DNA of 64,000 bases from Siphonodentalium dalli (GCA_032622095.1 CP136064.1:193349948-193413947), one strand, 5' to 3'. Shown: positions 35,345-47,160, counted from the first letter of the stretch. The notes: generated from the sequence alone by a model not told the origin. Translations and numbers: made by a program.

Positions 35345-36010
35345 AACATCGATGAGTATATGGGCATTAACTTATTCTATGTCTCGGTTGTCAGGTTCAG
35401 TATCGATGGAATCAGCCGACGAAGTGAGTGAGAAAACCGTCGATTTAGTTCTATCTACATTGAACGTCACCAACCATTGTTTCGACCAGACACATATTCT
35501 ATAAAGATCACCGTAAAGCTCACATGTACAGTCTTCCGATTACGGTTGCATACTGGATAGTCAGGTACATGCAATACCGTATCGTCCGCATACGCGCGAG
35601 TTAGGGAGTGCATAGTAACTGTTGTCGCGAGGTCGTTAATGTTTGTAAGGAATGAAAAGGGGTCGATAATACGCCATTGGGGAACTCCTGCAGTAATCGC
35701 GTTGAAATCCGTGACTCCATATTGTTTAAATTTGAATAACAACCCCTTGCGCCAGAAAGACTTCTCGAACGCTTTGGAAATATTGCAAAATATTAGGAGG
35801 TATTTAAGTTCTGGTCAAGGGCGTGGCACAGGGTGTGGTCGATCGCGAGAAATAGCAGGGAAGTGGTGCTATGCCCCATGCAGGAACAAGACCCGATTGG
35901 TGTTGATGAAAGAGTATCTTGCTGTCCGAGAAATGGGCGGCTAAATATTTCACCCCAACTAATATGTTGTATGTTGAGTCCAACACAAAAACTCTCGCCA
36001 TGACTGAAGT
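35345..36010 (-). pseudogene. Decayed LINE reverse-transcriptase fragment
   Basis: On the minus strand three frames together give recognisable pieces of a Jockey/CR1-like reverse transcriptase. In order: HQHQSG and CHALDQN (about 35800-35960), ITAGVPQ (about 35677-35700), INDL (35629-35640), the catalytic-site YADDT (35578-35592), and a WLVTFN-like stretch after it (about 35460-35490). At least two frameshifts and a replaced glycine after GVPQ show it is inactive. Endonuclease and ORF1 are absent. Confidence 0.72.
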
Positions 36011-37394
36011 TTCTCGACGTGGACACAGATTGAATTATTGCTTCATCCATACTTTTTGTCGGGTTATTATTGGTTGAAGCCATTCTGTGGTATCATAATG
36101 AGTCTCTCATTCGTGGTGTTGGACGCAAACTTCGTCACCAGAGTCTATCACACATACATCGGAAGATTGCAACAAGAAGTATACTTGCAAAAGGGATTTT
36201 GGTACAGCTTCAATCTTGCTTATAACATGTATAGGCATGTGGTATTTTGACCATCACTTCACATGATAGTTACATTTGGTACAGCTGGTTGGTCAGGGCT
36301 GATTGTCAACGGAAAGCAAACAAGCATTCACGACTCAATTTCCCCACCAAAAGCGTGAACTCACACTTCACGCATATATAATTATGTAGTAACCACGCAT
36401 TCCACGTTGGACTACCACAATGTAAATATGAAGTAAAATGGGTGTACACCTTGTAGCAAAAGTTGGAAAGAGTTCACATGGTTAGATATCACGCCTAAAG
36501 CGATATCGAGTCTGGAATCAGTTTGAAAACTACATTGCCAACATTATAGAAGTCACTGCCATAAGTGTTGTATCATCAATACTAAAACAGTCTAAATAGT
36601 TAGTATAGCAATATTATTATGGGAATCAATCAAGCAACCATTTGAAGAGATAACGTCAAAGTTTTCTTTCCAGTAATGACATGTATTTATTGTAAAATCA
36701 GAGTAGCATATCAACCTGCAGCAGGATTATTTTTAGGGAATGGGGTAACATATAACAGATATGAATTTGAATCGGACATGGATACAAGCAGGTGTAATTA
36801 TTAGTTTGTCATATTAAAGACATATTATGTACTTTTTGTTGGTGAATCAAGCTGATAAATGCACTGTGTCCACTGAAAGAACATATCATTCATTACCGAA
36901 AATACCAGCCACGCCGATCGTACCATTTCAAGAAACACAACGTCTGATCTACGCACAAATTGTAACATCTATACTCCTTACTGTGGATACATTTTCGCGA
37001 TAAGCGACGGCATTGATTCCTCCAATGGGAGTCACTGCATATAATTTATATATAATCAGGAAGTTCCGTGCTACCAGTTTGGATAAAAAATTTTTTTTAA
37101 TGAAAATAATGTATTTTTTTTATTTAATATTTCAATTCGACCACCTCAGTGGAGTGTTCCGTGTCACTTGTCAACGTGATTCACCCAAACAAATTATAAA
37201 TTAGAACGTTTCAAGACATTCTAACCATGCAAGTTATACTGTTCCAATAAGTGAAGTCACCACGACTTTGTGGGCAAATCGCGAAAATCGCCATAGCTAT
37301 TAGTGTTAATTTGTTATCGCAACTGTATCAAACACACCTTGTCTGATGACATTAGAATTCTCATCAATATCTCGCAGATGCATACTTACTGTAT
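36011..37394. other. Intergenic, no supported feature
   Basis: Short frames at 36038-36250 and 37013-37204 have no recognisable features. Confidence 0.5.
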
Positions 37395-37665
37395 ATGCGA
37401 AATTCCAAATAGAAGATTCCATGGTTCTATTAATTGCGACATTTAATATTTTTTATAACTAAACGCTCTTTAAATTATGAAGAAAAAAAACCATAAAAAT
37501 GGTGTTAAAGTGAAATATCAATAAGTCAATAAGTATTGGGATATCTACATATAATTTGAAATAGCACATTCCATGGTAAAATTAATTGCGACATTCAATA
37601 TATCTATGATAACGAAACGCTCTTTAAATTCTGGGGGAAAAAAAATGGGGGTTAAAATATTCATG
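37395..37665 (+). repeat. Direct duplication of ~110 bp, ~160-base spacing
   Basis: The series GATTCCATGGTTCTATTAATTG, GCGACATTTAATAT, ACTAAACGCTCTTTAAATT at 37395-37512 is repeated with changes at 37555-37665. Both copies end in a run of A or G followed by AA.GG(G)GTTAAA. It carries the AACGCTCTTT motif also seen in MITE family A. The opposing frames at 37545-37781 and 37573-37758 are by-products. Confidence 0.7.
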
Positions 37666-38219
37666 TCAACTGCTAGCATGGTTACCCGACGTGACCCCGT
37701 AATCAAAACTTTTGATATGATACTATCGGTCATAACAAGTATACATCGAATTAGCTGAATAGTTCTATGTTCTTTATCCATGCAAAAGATTAACCCGTGC
37801 CATTGACAATTATGGTGTCCCGACCCTCATCCCCAAATCGGACGACATAGCTTATGAATATTTAGACTACCTTAATCGTATTTAAATTAATACATTACGA
37901 TTTTTCTCGCAACCAACGATGCGCGAATTTAAAACTGAGCGAGAAGTAGTATACGAGCGATACATTACGAGGGCTTATTTTATGAATGCATATTACAATC
38001 GCCAAACCTCGACTTAACCTGTACAACGCTCATTTGATCTTCCAAAATTATGTCTACGAAATTTTGAAGCATGGATAACATGAATCGATGTTAATTAAGC
38101 TGCTTCTTCCTTTAAAACAAATATTTTCCCCACAGAATTGAGACAAAGGCTATTCATTTTAACATATGAGGGATATGTTAACAAGTAACGCTCTTTGTCC
38201 TCGAAACAAAATTGAGGAC
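37666..38219. other. Intergenic, no supported feature
   Basis: Nothing recognisable apart from one TAACGCTCTTTG motif at about 38187. Confidence 0.5.
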
Positions 38220-38433
38220 TATTATAATTAACGTGTCCACCCGTCTTTGAGTCCGGATGATAACTTTAACAACATTGATCGGAATTCCATGTCATTTGGT
38301 ATGTAGTTTGTATTTGAGAAAGCGCAGGTCAAGTTCTAATTTGGTCTTGGTCCGATAGATTTGGTTGTAGTTATGACAATTTTTCGACTTATAAATCACA
38401 GGTTTTGGATTGTTCGGCCCGTATTATCCAGTT
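38220..38433 (+). repeat. Isolated unit of the ~170-bp degenerate repeat
   Basis: GTCCGGATGATAACTTTAAC, GAGAAAGCGCAGGTCAAGTT and a TTTCGACTTATAAATCACA block occur in the same order as in the cluster at 39715-40810. Confidence 0.55.

Positions 38434-38467
<34 letters not shown>
38434..38467 (+). repeat. ACA trinucleotide microsatellite
   Basis: About 11 units of ACA. Confidence 0.95.
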
Positions 38468-38859
38468 AATATTTCAACAAATAAAGCCGATTTAGTTATC
38501 CAAATTAGTTTATTACCAAAAATATACTCACAATAATACCAATCACGATATCATACCGAAAATGTCCTATAATAAAGGGATATTTTGGTAGTTTTGGCGA
38601 GTGTGGTTGACTACTTCCATATATGGTGACTCCTAGTTCAAGTTGGAAATACCCAAACGCATGTTATCACAGATGTTAAAACTTATTTCCACATGTAATC
38701 ATCGTGGTGCCATATACCATGTATATTTAAATCGTCGTCATTGATGCGCTGATCGTGCACCGAGCAATGACATTGCGTGACCTCTATTAACGGTGTCCGC
38801 GCATGTCTGTGCTATATCTGGTAGAAGTCAGAGGAATTTTTTGCCAGGCCGCCAAATAT

Positions 38860-39005
38860 TTCAGGTGGTGAAAAATAAGATTTAAAAAGTCGAAATCTAA
38901 TAACTCTGAGCTTTTTTTTACGTATGTGTTCCTCAACTCAATTCAAATATGGTTTACCCCCACCCACCGAAGCCGAAAAAATAGTAATTTAGAGGTGTTA
39001 AATCG
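38860..39005. mobile_element. Fragment of MITE family C
   Basis: TCTAATAACTCTGAGCTTT, GTTCCTCAACTCAATTCAAA and TTTACCCCCACCCACCGAAG match the right half of the element at 33169-33645. The left half is missing. Confidence 0.65.
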
Positions 39006-39076
39006 GAGTATTTATTATATGCTTCCCCATTAAATAGTGGGAAATTGCCGTGGCATAGAGCGTTATATCCATCGCC

Positions 39077-39143
39077 TGGACCGACTCGATGGATAACACT
39101 GACCGACTCGATGGATAACACTGACCGACTCGATGGATAACAC
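39077..39143 (+). repeat. 22-bp tandem repeat, three units
   Basis: ACCGACTCGATGGATAACAC plus TG repeated three times with no differences, which suggests a recent expansion. Confidence 0.9.
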
Positions 39144-39535
39144 AATAGTATTACTTTTTCGGAGATCACTTCCGGTTTATAGCGGCGAATCACATTAAGT
39201 TTCAAAGCGTATCAATAACAGCCGGACTATTGTTTTAATTATTGATTTTCACGGTTCATAAACTGTTATTTAATTGTTATAATGTTAACTCATTTGTTTT
39301 AATATATTCTTATCACTAAATTATGTATACATTAATTTTCTCGCATCATTTCAGAATAAAACAATGGGGACTATTTCTTATGGCGGCTATGCTCGATATT
39401 TGTCATTCAGTGGTGAGCAAATCAATTGATGGAATGTAAACAAAATGCAAATGTCGAAGCTTTCTAACAATTTGAAGTGAACTGTAGGACAAAATTAGCA
39501 GTTTTGGTGCGGTTTATAGCGCATATAATATAAAA

Positions 39536-39700
39536 AGAAAACCTACGGGTTTTGGTTGAATACCCGGATTATCTCATTCGTGGGTGCAAGGAAGTACAGA
39601 ATTTCCACTCGCGGCTTGCAGCCGCTCGTGGAAATTCTGTACTTCCTTGCACCCACTCATGAGATAATTCGGGTATTCAACCAAAACTCGTAGGTATTCT
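39536..39700. mobile_element. Long palindrome / foldback element, copy 2
   Basis: Arms of ~80 bases meet near 39618 with a loop of only a few bases and four or five mismatches in all. The outer arms carry CCTACGGGTTTTGGTTGAAT and its complement. It is the same family as 29608-29764 and better preserved, especially in the inner GGGTGCAAGGAAGTACAGAA block. Confidence 0.88.
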
Positions 39701-39714
39701 CTATGTATCTTTAA

Positions 39715-40810
39715 ACACAAGTTCGCGTCAGTAGATCACATCTGAGAAAACACAAGTCAATTCGATGTTTGGTTATGATCCGACGATTTTTGACATATAT
39801 ATTTATGCCCCTTTTTTCGACTTAAATTTTTGGTTTGTCCGGATGATAATTATTCAAGCATTATTCAACATAATTTCTTGATATTCACCATGTTGATCAC
39901 AATTGAGAAGACACAAGTCAGGTTCGATGATATATTTTTCGCGGAATTATGCTCCCCTTTCTATGTTCCCCTTTCGACTTATAAATTATATTAGGAGTTA
40001 TATATATGCACACATTTTACATAAGTAACAGAAAGTTCAACATAATTTCTTGATATTTTGTATGTGCCTCACATATGAGAAAACGCATGCCGGTCAAGTT
40101 CGAAATATGGTAACGGTCGATGATTTTTGACACATGTATTTCCATTTTCGACTCAGATATAAGAAATATTTGGGTTGTCCGATGATAATTTGAACAATTT
40201 TAACAGAATTTCTTTATATTAAATTTCGGTAAATGGTTTACTGTTCAGCAAACACAGGTCAAGTTCGAATTTGGCTAAAGTCCAATGCTTTTTGACGGAG
40301 TTATGTGCTTTGTCTAAATGATATTAATTTGCCAGAATTCGACTTCTTTGTTCTTAAAAAGCCATGTTCAGCGACCTTGTATTGTTCTTGCAAGCTGAAG
40401 ATAAGAGAAAGTGCTACTTTTGTGAAGATTCGTGCATACGGTTCTTCCGCGGCATAGAAATGTCCTTGTCAAAGTATTTCATTTGTTTTGTCCGCCGAAT
40501 AATTTTCGGAGAACTATAGTAATTAGCATTCTGCACGACTGCGTCGTGTGTTCGTCGGGTATCACGTATAATAACTTCTATGATAATTCGATGGCACTTG
40601 GGTATATAGTTCATAATTAAGAAAGCGCAGATCAAGTTTTATTTTGTTCACAGTCCGATGTTTTTGGAAGAGTTTTGCCTTTTTTCGACTTAGAAATCAC
40701 ATTTTGTGGGTTGTCCAGATTATAACATTAGCAATACCGGACAAAATTCAATTCTATTTGGTATGTGGCTCATATTTGAGAAGACGAAGGTTAAAATTAA
40801 GTCCAGTGAT
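39715..40810 (+). repeat. Degenerate tandem repeat, ~165-180-bp period, about six units
   Basis: The landmark GAGAA(A/G)AC.CA(A/G)GTCAAGTTCGA recurs at about 39744, 39905, 40077, 40248, 40615 and 40780. Each time it is followed by a (T)CCGATGATTTTTGA block, a GAGTTATGCCCCTTTTCGACTTA-like block and GGGTTGTCCGGATGATAA. Spacings are 161, 172, 171, 367 (two units) and 165. One unit lies apart at 38220-38433 and a stray piece at about 45570-45620. It looks like an old satellite. Frames are not conserved. Confidence 0.72.
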
Positions 40811-41306
40811 TTCTGTTAGTTAGTTTGAAATCGAAAAATGTTTTATAATAATGAACGAATTTGATTGTTTTGTTTCCCAACAATGCCAAACCCCCTCCAC
40901 CTTTGTCAGTGGGGTCTATGTGACCTTTTATTGGACCACTTTTGACGAACAGTCGGAAGGATCGATAATTACACGAAATTATATATGTATGATATGAACA
41001 GTTGGAACATTACAAGTATGACATCGGCAAAGTTTTTCTCAGAGTATATATGAGGTCTGAGTATCGGAATGCGATATTCTATCGACATGTTGTCCCTTAT
41101 AAAATACACACAATTCGTGAGGTTTAAACAAGTCAGTCCGTTTTTGTGATTTATTGTTGATTGCATATTTGCAAATCCAGCATACATGCAGCCAAACATA
41201 TCTACATATATACAATAAATTTATACATTAACAATTTTCGTATAACATTTCCATGCATAACAAATTTACCATACTATTATAACTAAGACGCATCACATAC
41301 AATCCA
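40811..41306. other. Intergenic, no supported feature
   Basis: The minus-strand frame at 40969-41199 has no recognisable features. Confidence 0.5.
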
Positions 41307-41706
41307 TTAACACTTTACCCAACAAACCGGCCAAAACCGGCCAAATAAAGCTTCAACAGCCTAAAATATCTTCGGTCTGTCTCAATAGAACCATACAAAT
41401 ATGGATATAATTGGAATCGGCTCCTTGACCACATTGTGATAGTTACAGTTATGCCCTGTGCCAATGCATTCTCTTATATATGCGAGTCGACCATAGGTCG
41501 CCTCGCATATATAAGAGAATGCATTGGCCTAAAAAAAATCTTTTTTTAACACTTTTTACCATTTTTTCTTACATTCTTTAACAATTTTATAATTTTTAAT
41601 GTGTTAAGCCAATGCATTCTCTTATATATGCGAGGCGACCTATGGTCGACTCGCATATATAAGAGAATGCATTGGCACATGGCCATTCTGTTGGGTAAAG
41701 GGTTAA
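41307..41706. mobile_element. TTAA-flanked MITE with twin hairpins (copy 4)
   Basis: TTAA at 41307-41310 and 41703-41706. The tips are CACTTTACCCAACA and the complement of TGTTGGGTAAAGGG, different from the tips of copies 1 and 3. Hairpins lie at 41460-41528 and 41608-41676, each with ~32-base arms and a single mismatch (CGAGTCGAC versus CGAGGCGAC). The left side has ~150 bp of unrelated sequence including an AACCGGCCAA direct repeat, so the hairpin module is off-centre. Confidence 0.87.
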
Positions 41707-42011
41707 CATAGTACATTTCATATTCATGCAATTTCCCGTCTACAAGTTCTGTTCTGCTCGTGCATGCGTTCCGTGGATCAAAATATGTCCTAAAATACAA
41801 CGACTCTATATGTACACACTACATAATGAGTTATTGACACCATGCAATCAAGTCAATCTTCCAAAGACTTTCATCCTGGGTTAGGCGAGGTTGGCGCTGG
41901 TTCGAAACCCGACATGTGCAAAATCGCAATATGTCATTCAGACCATTTCGAAAAGAAATGAAATTTGAATCAATGAACACTCTCACCGAGTCGGTGCCTC
42001 CACAAATATGA
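41707..42011. other. Intergenic, no supported feature
   Basis: A GGTTCGAAACCC stretch near 41908-41920 looks like a polymerase III B box, but no A box or cloverleaf goes with it. Confidence 0.4.
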
Positions 42012-42538
42012 TTAAAGGTACGGGTGGTGTTCGTTGCAGTAATATTCATATTTGTTCAAATCGCCATCAACAGAAGGAATATTAAAATGTATATAGTTTT
42101 GTTCATATGTCAAACATAATCAGCAAGTAAATAGTATATTGTCGTCAATACGTACGATGGTGTACGTAAACAAGAACCTTCTCGTGTTACAGAAGTTTTG
42201 CTTCTGTTTACAACACAGCGCAATTCTATTGGTCAATCACACACAAATGATATAAGCGCTCTTTATTATTTCCAGATCAGGAAAACAGTAACAAATAACG
42301 CTCTTTATGTTTACCATATCCGGATCTAAACAAAAGCCAGGTTCTTTAATATTTTGTTGCGTTTGTTTACATAACAAAGGAAAAACATTTGACAATAACA
42401 TACTGTTTATGCCACATTTCTGATTGGTATAAGAACAAAGTCTGTCTAAATTTTACTATTCTTTCTGTTTATGGCGGTTTTTGACGAAGCTGAATATTTT
42501 AACAGCATACCCACCGCCAACGCCGCCCGTATCTTTAA
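42012..42538 (+). mobile_element. TTAA-flanked MITE, family A, copy 4
   Basis: TTAA at 42012-42015 and 42535-42538, 527 bp. The tips AGGTACGGGTGGTGTTCG and the complement of AGATACGGGCGGCGTTGG are inverted repeats. The interior matches the other three copies. Confidence 0.87.
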
Positions 42539-42715
42539 TATAACACGAAAAAGACACAATGAACTGATGCATATATTTATTAACTGCTTTCAACTATCCG
42601 CATAACAGTATCACGGGCGCTCTTTATTTTTGTCGGACAAAACGCTTTGTACTGCTAAATCCTACTGCCTGACTAACATAAATTTTATTTTAATTGTTGA
42701 TGCATTACATTTTGT

Positions 42716-43157
42716 TAAAGATACTCAATCCGATTCGATGGTCCCCATATCATCGGATTCCATCAACAGAAACATATTTTGAAAAGCCGCTTCATTTATC
42801 AGAATCGATTAATTGCACAAAAATAATGCTAACCATAGTCAACTATAGTATAAAATTGCCCAAAACCTGTTATTGATCAACATCTTGTTCAACTAGATTT
42901 TGCCGGTTTGTCAAATATCTGACACAAAAATTCCACTTGATTTTAGAGTTATCCATTTTTATCTGCAATTTGGTCAGAGGCCGTCTAATCGTCGACGCTT
43001 TACTGGGCCACTTAAAATTATCGGTGATGAAAAACATTATGTTTCAAAAATCGATGTATGTGCACTCTGAGCTTTGATTGTTGGGTTCCTCTCGAATCAA
43101 ATGTAGTTTACCCCCGAAGCCAAGGAAATTGTAATTTGCGAGCGTTAATTCGGACTA
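42716..43157. mobile_element. MITE family C, diverged copy
   Basis: It starts with TTAAAGATACTCAATCCGAT (compare AAAGGTACTCAACCCG) and contains CCACTTGATTTTAGAGTTAT, CTCTGAGCTTTGATTG and TTTACCCCCGAAGCCAAGG in the order found at 33169-33645. The right tip is eroded near GTTAATTCGG. Confidence 0.65.
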
Positions 43158-43527
43158 TGCATCTCTAAGTCTTTGCATGTGATTCAATGTCTGTATTTTA
43201 GTATTGTGTGTATTTATGAGTCGTCCACATATTCTAAGCTTGAAGGTTGTAAGGACATTTAAAACATTGAACTGCATGCACTTCTTGGGCGGCATTATTA
43301 CATAATTCTATCACGGAGCGTTTACACACAGTAGCGATTCCAAATATGTGAAACATTTTAGTATGTGTATCAGTGGTATATATTATTTGATTACAAACCA
43401 CGTTTTTATTCAATGCCTGCGGACATTGTATGCCACTGTATGCGGCAGCTTGCATGTGTAGTATACCTATAAGATGGGTACATGTAACAATTCTCCTTTG
43501 AATGTGAACGTCTTAATTGCCAATGGA
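43158..43527. other. Intergenic, no supported feature
   Basis: The minus-strand frame at 43234-43455 has no recognisable features. Confidence 0.5.
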
Positions 43528-43975
43528 CTTTCAGACAGGGCGGGTAATAAATAAATAACCGCACATGTGTGTGGAAATTCGTTACCAGGGCGAGTAATAA
43601 AGACAGAATCGTACATCTGCTTGGAAATCAGTTACCAGTGCGGGTAATAAATAAAGAACCGCGCATGTGTGTGTGAATCTGCTACCAGTGCGGGTAATAA
43701 AGAACCGCACATGTGCGTCGAAATCTGTTACCCGGGCAGGTAATAAATATAGAACCGCATATATGTGGAAATCTGTTACCAGGGCGGGTAATACAATTTA
43801 TAAAGTACCGCACATGTGCGTGGAAATCTTTTCCCCGGGTAGGTAATAAATACAGTATCGCGCGCGTGTGTGACAATCTGTTACCAGGGCGGGTGATAAA
43901 GAACCGCACATGTGGATGGCAATATATCAACCTGGCGGGTAATAAATATAGAACCGCACATGATAGTGGACATCT
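43528..43975 (+). repeat. ~50-55-bp minisatellite, about nine units
   Basis: Units contain GAACCGCACATGTGCGTGG, then AAATCTGTTACCAGGGCGGG, then TAATAAATA. Spacing varies from about 45 to 60 because the AATAAATA-A linker expands and contracts. Most units hold the small palindrome CGCACATGTGCG. Frames at 43682-43930 (minus) and 43713-43997 (plus) are by-products. Confidence 0.88.
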
Positions 43976-46525
43976 TCACTGTGATACAGCAGACTAACAG
44001 ACTGCTTAGGAAAAACATACCGGGAGATCAACGGTTCAACCAGCGCACCATAAATATTGTTTCACTATATTGAGACCAGTCCTGAATCTGTATGAGGCAC
44101 CACGTTTAGTTTAGCCACCAGTTGCTGCTGGCGACGAAGCTCCTTTCACACTAGTCAATTGCAAATCAATGTGCAAGTATTTTTGGAATACAATTCGTGA
44201 CAAACCATTGTAATTAATCATTTTCGGTGGATTCTCATTGTATTGTTTCCCCCCAAAAATGAATCATTGTCAGACTCGTATATTAGAAGATGCTGCCGTT
44301 TTAGATCCCGGTCCATCTCACCGCTATCATAAAGCATTATTTCAAAGTGATACTTGTACTTGAGTGTTAAGTAGACCACACTAAGAGATTAGCCTGGGGT
44401 GGGAGGATCCCGATAAACGATATATAAATATTCCGCAGCTCGCCTGGCATTTGAACCTTGTCGCGGGTGTTTTGTTAGCTTGCTCAAGCGGAAGCTAGAA
44501 TGGTATTACCGGAGAGAATATAAACTCTTTATTACCGCCGCATACGCCACGTTTCCATTGGTTTTATGGCTGGTTTAAACATTGACTTTCTTGATCCCAT
44601 CTCCAGTTGATGAGATAACTTATCACGTGACACATTAAAATACAATCTCATTACGTAGCCAGTCTATTTCGATTAGATTATGACGCGAGAATCAACAGCA
44701 CATACACCGACTGCCAAACCAATATAACGCGATATCATATGGGCGAGTATTTTGGTACCAGTCTGTAACTCGGGATATGAAGTGCTTAACGCAAGTATGT
44801 TTCCAAATGTTACCGACCCGTTTCAGACAATGGGTGGCGCAGATCATCCTCTTGACTTTTTTCCAATGTGTCATGTGCCGGATTCCACTTTTTTTTGCAG
44901 CAACCTGCTGTTGGTGTAGCGTAGACAGGAGCCTGATATCTCGTCGTAGCATGAGAGCGATTTCGTGCTTAGATTATCGTCAAATTGTACGATAATCGCT
45001 TTCGGAACGCCTGTTGATATGGATATTACGTGGTATTTTTGACTAATTGCGGACTAAGAAACTACAAGTCTGTTTTAGATGAATCGGGCCCAAATTAACT
45101 GTTATTGTTACTAATGTTGTTCTAATTGAACTATAGTTTTACGAATGCTCACATATATACATTTTCAGTTATTCTTCTGTTATTTGAGAGCAAACAAGAA
45201 CAAACTTTATGCCATCTACGACAATATAGTGCGTAAAGTACTCTATGTGTAACTAATCAACCCTTTTCTGTGGTAGGCGCATTTGCCATAATAAATGTAT
45301 GGGACAAGGGGACGAGTGCGTCCTTTACGGATACTCAGAACGCGGGAACAGTTCTTACTGATGCGTACTTGTAACACATCATGACACGACGATGTAACCC
45401 ATGACAATGTATATATTGGAGGGAGTTTTGCGCCACTTTGACAAAAACGCAGTATGTTATTGATCCGCCCGCTTGTTTGTACGTCAGTTCAAATTCGTTT
45501 CTTGATGAAAACTATTATTCCACTGACTGGAAAGATACATAATGCAGCGAAATTTGTTCTCTCATAAATTGTATAGGTCAAGTTCGATTTCGGTCGACCG
45601 TTTGACCGGAGTTATGGAACAAATGTAACATGCCACGACTCTCCGTGATATTGAACTGAGTTCTGGCTTCAAGCTGCATTTGCTTGAAACAGTCTCGGTA
45701 GTTGTCAGTAATATTTTTGGATTATCCTATCTCTCGGCCTTCTGCGATGCAATGCACGCCATATCGGAAATTCAATACGTGTATACGGTAACATGAAATT
45801 GTCACGAGAATATGTAGGTAAATCAACATCGTTGTTATTTGTTTGTTACAAACAAGATTTAACATTTTTGAGAAATTCTGATAGCTGCTTAACTGTATGC
45901 AAACTAGTTGAGGCATGTTGTTGTTATCACAAAATCATCTGAGAAGATGGCTAGGAAAATAAGCAGTGCTTCCGTTCTCCTTTCAAATAAGTGAACAAAG
46001 GGCAATATATAATACCTTGAATGTTTGCATATGTAGCATGTTCTCACTTTGTAATATTTAGATAAAAATCGCAAATGAAAATTTCCTAAAATACATGCAC
46101 TGTGGACTGGTTTATTTCGAATTTCCAGATACGTACACCCTCATATATTGCATACTAATAGATCCTGCAGCAAATGTCCCAACCATTGTACATTCGAAAA
46201 CTTGCACATATCGGTTCGGACAAGTATTGGACAGCAGCACCAAGACTACCTCACAAACTTGATTTACCTTTTCACAAAATTTCAAAATTAACCTGGTTGA
46301 ATGTCTGCAGTATGGCGAGTCACTCTCGTCCTCGAGCAATCTGCCATTTATATCCCTTCTTTGCTGAATGCATAGCTATAAATCTATAAATTGGAGTGTT
46401 ATAATATTCATCTGGAGAGGGAGGGTCAGAATATATGAATAGACGACAGAACAGACCAAACACATCCAGAAGAATTTCTATTCGTTGATGGGAAATATTA
46501 GGATAATAATTTCAACATACGGCCT
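43976..46525. other. Intergenic, no supported gene
   Basis: The only recognisable piece is a fragment of the ~170-bp repeat near 45570-45620 (GGTCAAGTTCGATTTCGGTC). Frames at 44692-44952, 45722-45916 and 46112-46389 have no recognisable features. Confidence 0.45.
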
Positions 46526-46595
46526 GTTGAAATATTATCTGAACATTTCTTAAGGAGAATACTCGTCAATGGGCGTTTAGCAAAGAAAGGGATGT
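46526..46595 (-). mobile_element. Fragment of MITE family B
   Basis: ATTATCTGAACATTTCTTAA and ACTCGTCAATGGGCGTTTAG then CAAAGAAAGGG are the complement of the left part of 13182-13430. Only the tip half is present. Confidence 0.55.
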
Positions 46596-47107
46596 ATACA
46601 TGGTGTTATTATTGTGATGGGGTAACATTCGCTCGAGGCCCCGACTGTAGTTCATTTCACATCAGGATAAGATAGTAGTCATAAACACATTTCAATGCCA
46701 TTTCCAAATCAAGTACACACGTATGCACAAAAGGTATTTGTGAGCCTTAAGTCTGACATTGGGGCCGATTTTTGCTCTGTCTTAGTCATAAGTAGGGCAC
46801 ATTTCGCAAATCGACCATGTAGTTTTGAAGAACTGTGCCCCTGTATGATATTGTGGTCCTACCAAAATATGTCCAGTTTGTTGATAAATTTGGCGCGAGA
46901 TGGAACAGGTCCCAGTCGGGTGCGATGCATGTTGTGATGCATGGACTTTTGATCGTCGCAAAGTGAAGGTAACCTAATCCGTCAATCTGGGAAAGTATGT
47001 CATTTGCTGACTGGGAACAGGTGGTTTCTGCTCGCACTGCATATAGTTGTTCCCCAGTGAAACTAGTGTTATCTGTGTTTCCGATATATACCAATAAAGT
47101 CAGCAAC
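46596..47107. other. Intergenic, no supported gene
   Basis: Overlapping frames lie at 46695-46937 (plus) and 46786-47109 (minus, 107 codons). The minus one contains no motif I can name. Confidence 0.4.
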
Positions 47108-47160
47108 ATTGTGATGACATATAGGTCATAGCAACTGAAATTACGTTAAGTACCATTAAA
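47108..47160 (+). mobile_element. SINE 3' core fragment
   Basis: GTGATGACATATAGGTCATA, then GCAACTGAAATTACGTTAAG, then TACCATTAAACC corresponds to the SINE core at 30410-30470 with substitutions. A second, inverted scrap (GGCCATATCACGACTGAGAG) lies at about 47260. Confidence 0.45.

Noticed and set aside
41895-41925. Possible tRNA gene or SINE head from GGTTCGAAACCC
   Set aside because: Only a B-box-like match; no A box at the right distance and no cloverleaf.
46695-47109. Overlapping 80- and 107-codon frames on opposite strands
   Set aside because: No motif, no splice context and no reason to prefer either strand.
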